From positions 1-33,146 of the forward strand of contig CAZIKF010000046.1 in the NCBI GenBank assembly GCA_964539825.1: a stretch of DNA of 33,146 nucleotides, in the 5' to 3' direction. Below are positions 31,715-33,146 of this stretch, one piece after another. The notes under the pieces were generated by a model. That model ran no database searches, was not told the DNA's origin, and saw only the letters and a list, made by a program, of their open reading frames with translations. The number at the start of each line of letters is the position of its first letter. Position 1 is the stretch's first letter. This stretch comes from CAZIKF01 sp964539825 (lineage in GTDB: Bacteria > Muiribacteriota > UBA6191). The position numbers and the translations under genes were made by a program.

Positions 31715-33142
31715 ATGAAACTCACCCAGGAACTCGCCCTTAAACAAGTACAGACCCTGAAGTTGACTCCGCAACTTCAACTAGCTGTAAAAGTTTTGCA
31801 GGCTAATCAGCTCCAGCTATCGGAGATGGTAGAGCAGGAGCTCATGGAAAATCCGGTCTTGGAGACTCAGGATTCAGATGGGGCTGGGCCGGAAGAGCAT
31901 GAATTCGAATTCACGGAAAATACAGAACAAGCTCGCCTGGTCCAGTATGTGAAGGATTTTGAGAAGTATTTCCAGGAGAGTCAGGACAATTATATCTCCT
32001 CCTATTCAGGAGACTCCGGGGTTTCAGGCGAAGAGCCGTCTTTTGAGGAGTATGTCGCTAGCTCCCGAACCTTGAAAGATAATTTGGAGGAGCAGCTATA
32101 CCTCTCTATCAAAACTGAAACAGATCGGAAGATTGGTGATTATCTTATCGCCTGTCTGGATTCAAACGGATACTTACTGGAAACGGTAGAGAAAGTAGCA
32201 GATAGTCTTCAAGTATCTGTCGAGAATGTGGAATCTGTTCTGACGCTGGTACAGAGCTTCGAGCCTACCGGGGTTGCGGCACGAGATCTCAGGGAATGTC
32301 TCCTCATCCAGTATTTTCAAGATGATTTAAAGGATTCCCTGGTCTATCAAATTCTTGATCAGCATCTAGATGATCTGGCCAACAATAGGATGAAGGAAAT
32401 CTCTCAGCGATCGGGAGCCAGTTTCGAAGAAATTAGCGAGGCGGTCGTTAAAATTCGAAACCTTAATCCCAGGCCGGCCAGCGGTTATCTACATGAAGTA
32501 TCCACAGCGGAAACCATCACACCCGACCTATTTGTAACCGTAGTAGACGATGAGGTTATCGTACGCCTTAATGACACTTATATCCCCACCGTCAACGTAA
32601 ATCGTTTTTACCAGGAAAAAATTCAAAATGCCCAGGGGCTGGATAAATCCGAGCTTTTGTACCTGCGCAAGAAATTATCCCAAGCTCTCTGGTTTCGCCA
32701 ATGTTTGGAGAAACGAAAGGAAACGATTTATGTCATTGGGAAATGTATTTTCGATATTCAAAAGAATTTTTTTAAACAGGGGGTAAAAGGATTGAAACCG
32801 TTGACTCTGAATGAGGTGGGGATCAGGGTAGACCGCCATGAAGCAACCGTATCAAGGGTAATAAACGGTAAATACGCACATACGCCCGCAGGAGTTTTTG
32901 AATTGAAATTCTTTTTCTCAGGTGGAATGCGTTCCGACGATGGTGAAATGATTTCCACAAAGAGGATAAAGGAAATTATTCAACAGGCTGTGGATGAGGA
33001 AAACACTAAAAAACCATTGAGTGATCAGGTCCTGGCGGACTTATTGAAAGCTCGCGGTATTGATGTTGCCCGTAGGACGGTAACAAAGTACCGGGAGACA
33101 CTTGGAATTCCCTCTTCATCTAAGCGAAGGAAATATATTTGA
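31715..33142 (+). CDS. rpoN: RNA polymerase sigma-54 factor (RpoN)
   Basis: The complete 475-residue protein has region I at 1-50 (glutamine- and leucine-rich, QLQLAVKVLQANQLQL), which blocks open-complex formation until an AAA+ activator acts. The core-binding region spans about 120-330. The helix-turn-helix region carries NEVGIRVDRHEATVSRVINGKYAHT, and the RpoN box is 452-461 (ARRTVTKYRE), which reads the -24 element. The start at 31715 has only a weak ribosome site. Sigma-54 directs transcription from -24/-12 promoters for nitrogen, flagellar, stress or surface functions. No -24/-12 promoter was evident elsewhere in this window by eye. A TATACT at 31684-31689 is a possible -10 for this gene. 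Confidence 0.97.
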   Translation: MKLTQELALKQVQTLKLTPQLQLAVKVLQANQLQLSEMVEQELMENPVLETQDSDGAGPEEHEFEFTENTEQARLVQYVKDFEKYFQESQDNYISSYSGDSGVSGEEPSFEEYVASSRTLKDNLEEQLYLSIKTETDRKIGDYLIACLDSNGYLLETVEKVADSLQVSVENVESVLTLVQSFEPTGVAARDLRECLLIQYFQDDLKDSLVYQILDQHLDDLANNRMKEISQRSGASFEEISEAVVKIRNLNPRPASGYLHEVSTAETITPDLFVTVVDDEVIVRLNDTYIPTVNVNRFYQEKIQNAQGLDKSELLYLRKKLSQALWFRQCLEKRKETIYVIGKCIFDIQKNFFKQGVKGLKPLTLNEVGIRVDRHEATVSRVINGKYAHTPAGVFELKFFFSGGMRSDDGEMISTKRIKEIIQQAVDEENTKKPLSDQVLADLLKARGIDVARRTVTKYRETLGIPSSSKRRKYI

Positions 33143-33146
33143 TTCG

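Overview
The window looks like a piece of a draft or metagenome-derived chromosome: a run of exactly 100 N at 2497-2596 is a scaffold gap. It comes from a Gram-negative bacterium. Signs of this are a lipobox lipoprotein, several Sec-type signal peptides, a Wzt-type glycan-export ATPase, sigma-54, and both DusA and DusB. The gene mix (astacin protease, Sel1 repeats, a bacterial Popeye-like protein, PKD/REJ-like repeats) resembles the deltaproteobacterial or bdellovibrionotal grade, but nothing here fixes the lineage. No phage, insertion sequence or CRISPR array is visible.

Layout. 1-2309 (-): a sensor kinase followed by an OmpR-type response regulator cut by the left edge. 2321-2492 (+): a long rod-shaped, self-complementary RNA with a 17 x 17 nt central bubble and a terminator-like end, most like 6S RNA; it abuts the scaffold gap. 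2727-6967: a secreted astacin protease, a Popeye-like membrane protein, a small membrane protein on the other strand, and a ten-repeat Sel1 protein. 6972-7043 (-): tRNA-Thr(UGU). 7090-12055: an unusual locus of two homologous ATP-grasp ligases, a secreted seven-bladed propeller, a very acidic 82-residue protein, and a radical-SAM/SPASM-like protein that has lost its N-terminal cluster motif. 12084-15517: a secreted repeat/TPR protein, dusB and a lipid kinase.

15552-24841 holds surface-glycan genes on both strands: Wzt-like ATPase, sulfotransferase, GT2 glycosyltransferase, AlkP-superfamily hydrolase, two NAD-dependent sugar epimerases, two methyltransferases and one unknown membrane protein. 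Together they suggest synthesis, decoration (sulfation, methylation) and export of a nucleotide-sugar-derived polymer. The cognate ABC permease and most glycosyltransferases are not in the window. 24859-28903 (-) encodes a lipoprotein and a 1047-residue secreted protein, probably one transcript. 29097-30477 (+) encodes a methyltransferase and a GNAT acetyltransferase, 30508-31518 (-) is dusA, and 31715-33142 (+) is a complete rpoN.

The best candidate for an undescribed system is the ATP-grasp / acidic protein / ATP-grasp / clusterless radical-SAM-like locus at 7.1-12.1 kb. It has the parts list of a peptide- or protein-modifying pathway, but the substrate is not proven. The 6S-like RNA is the most definite non-coding find.
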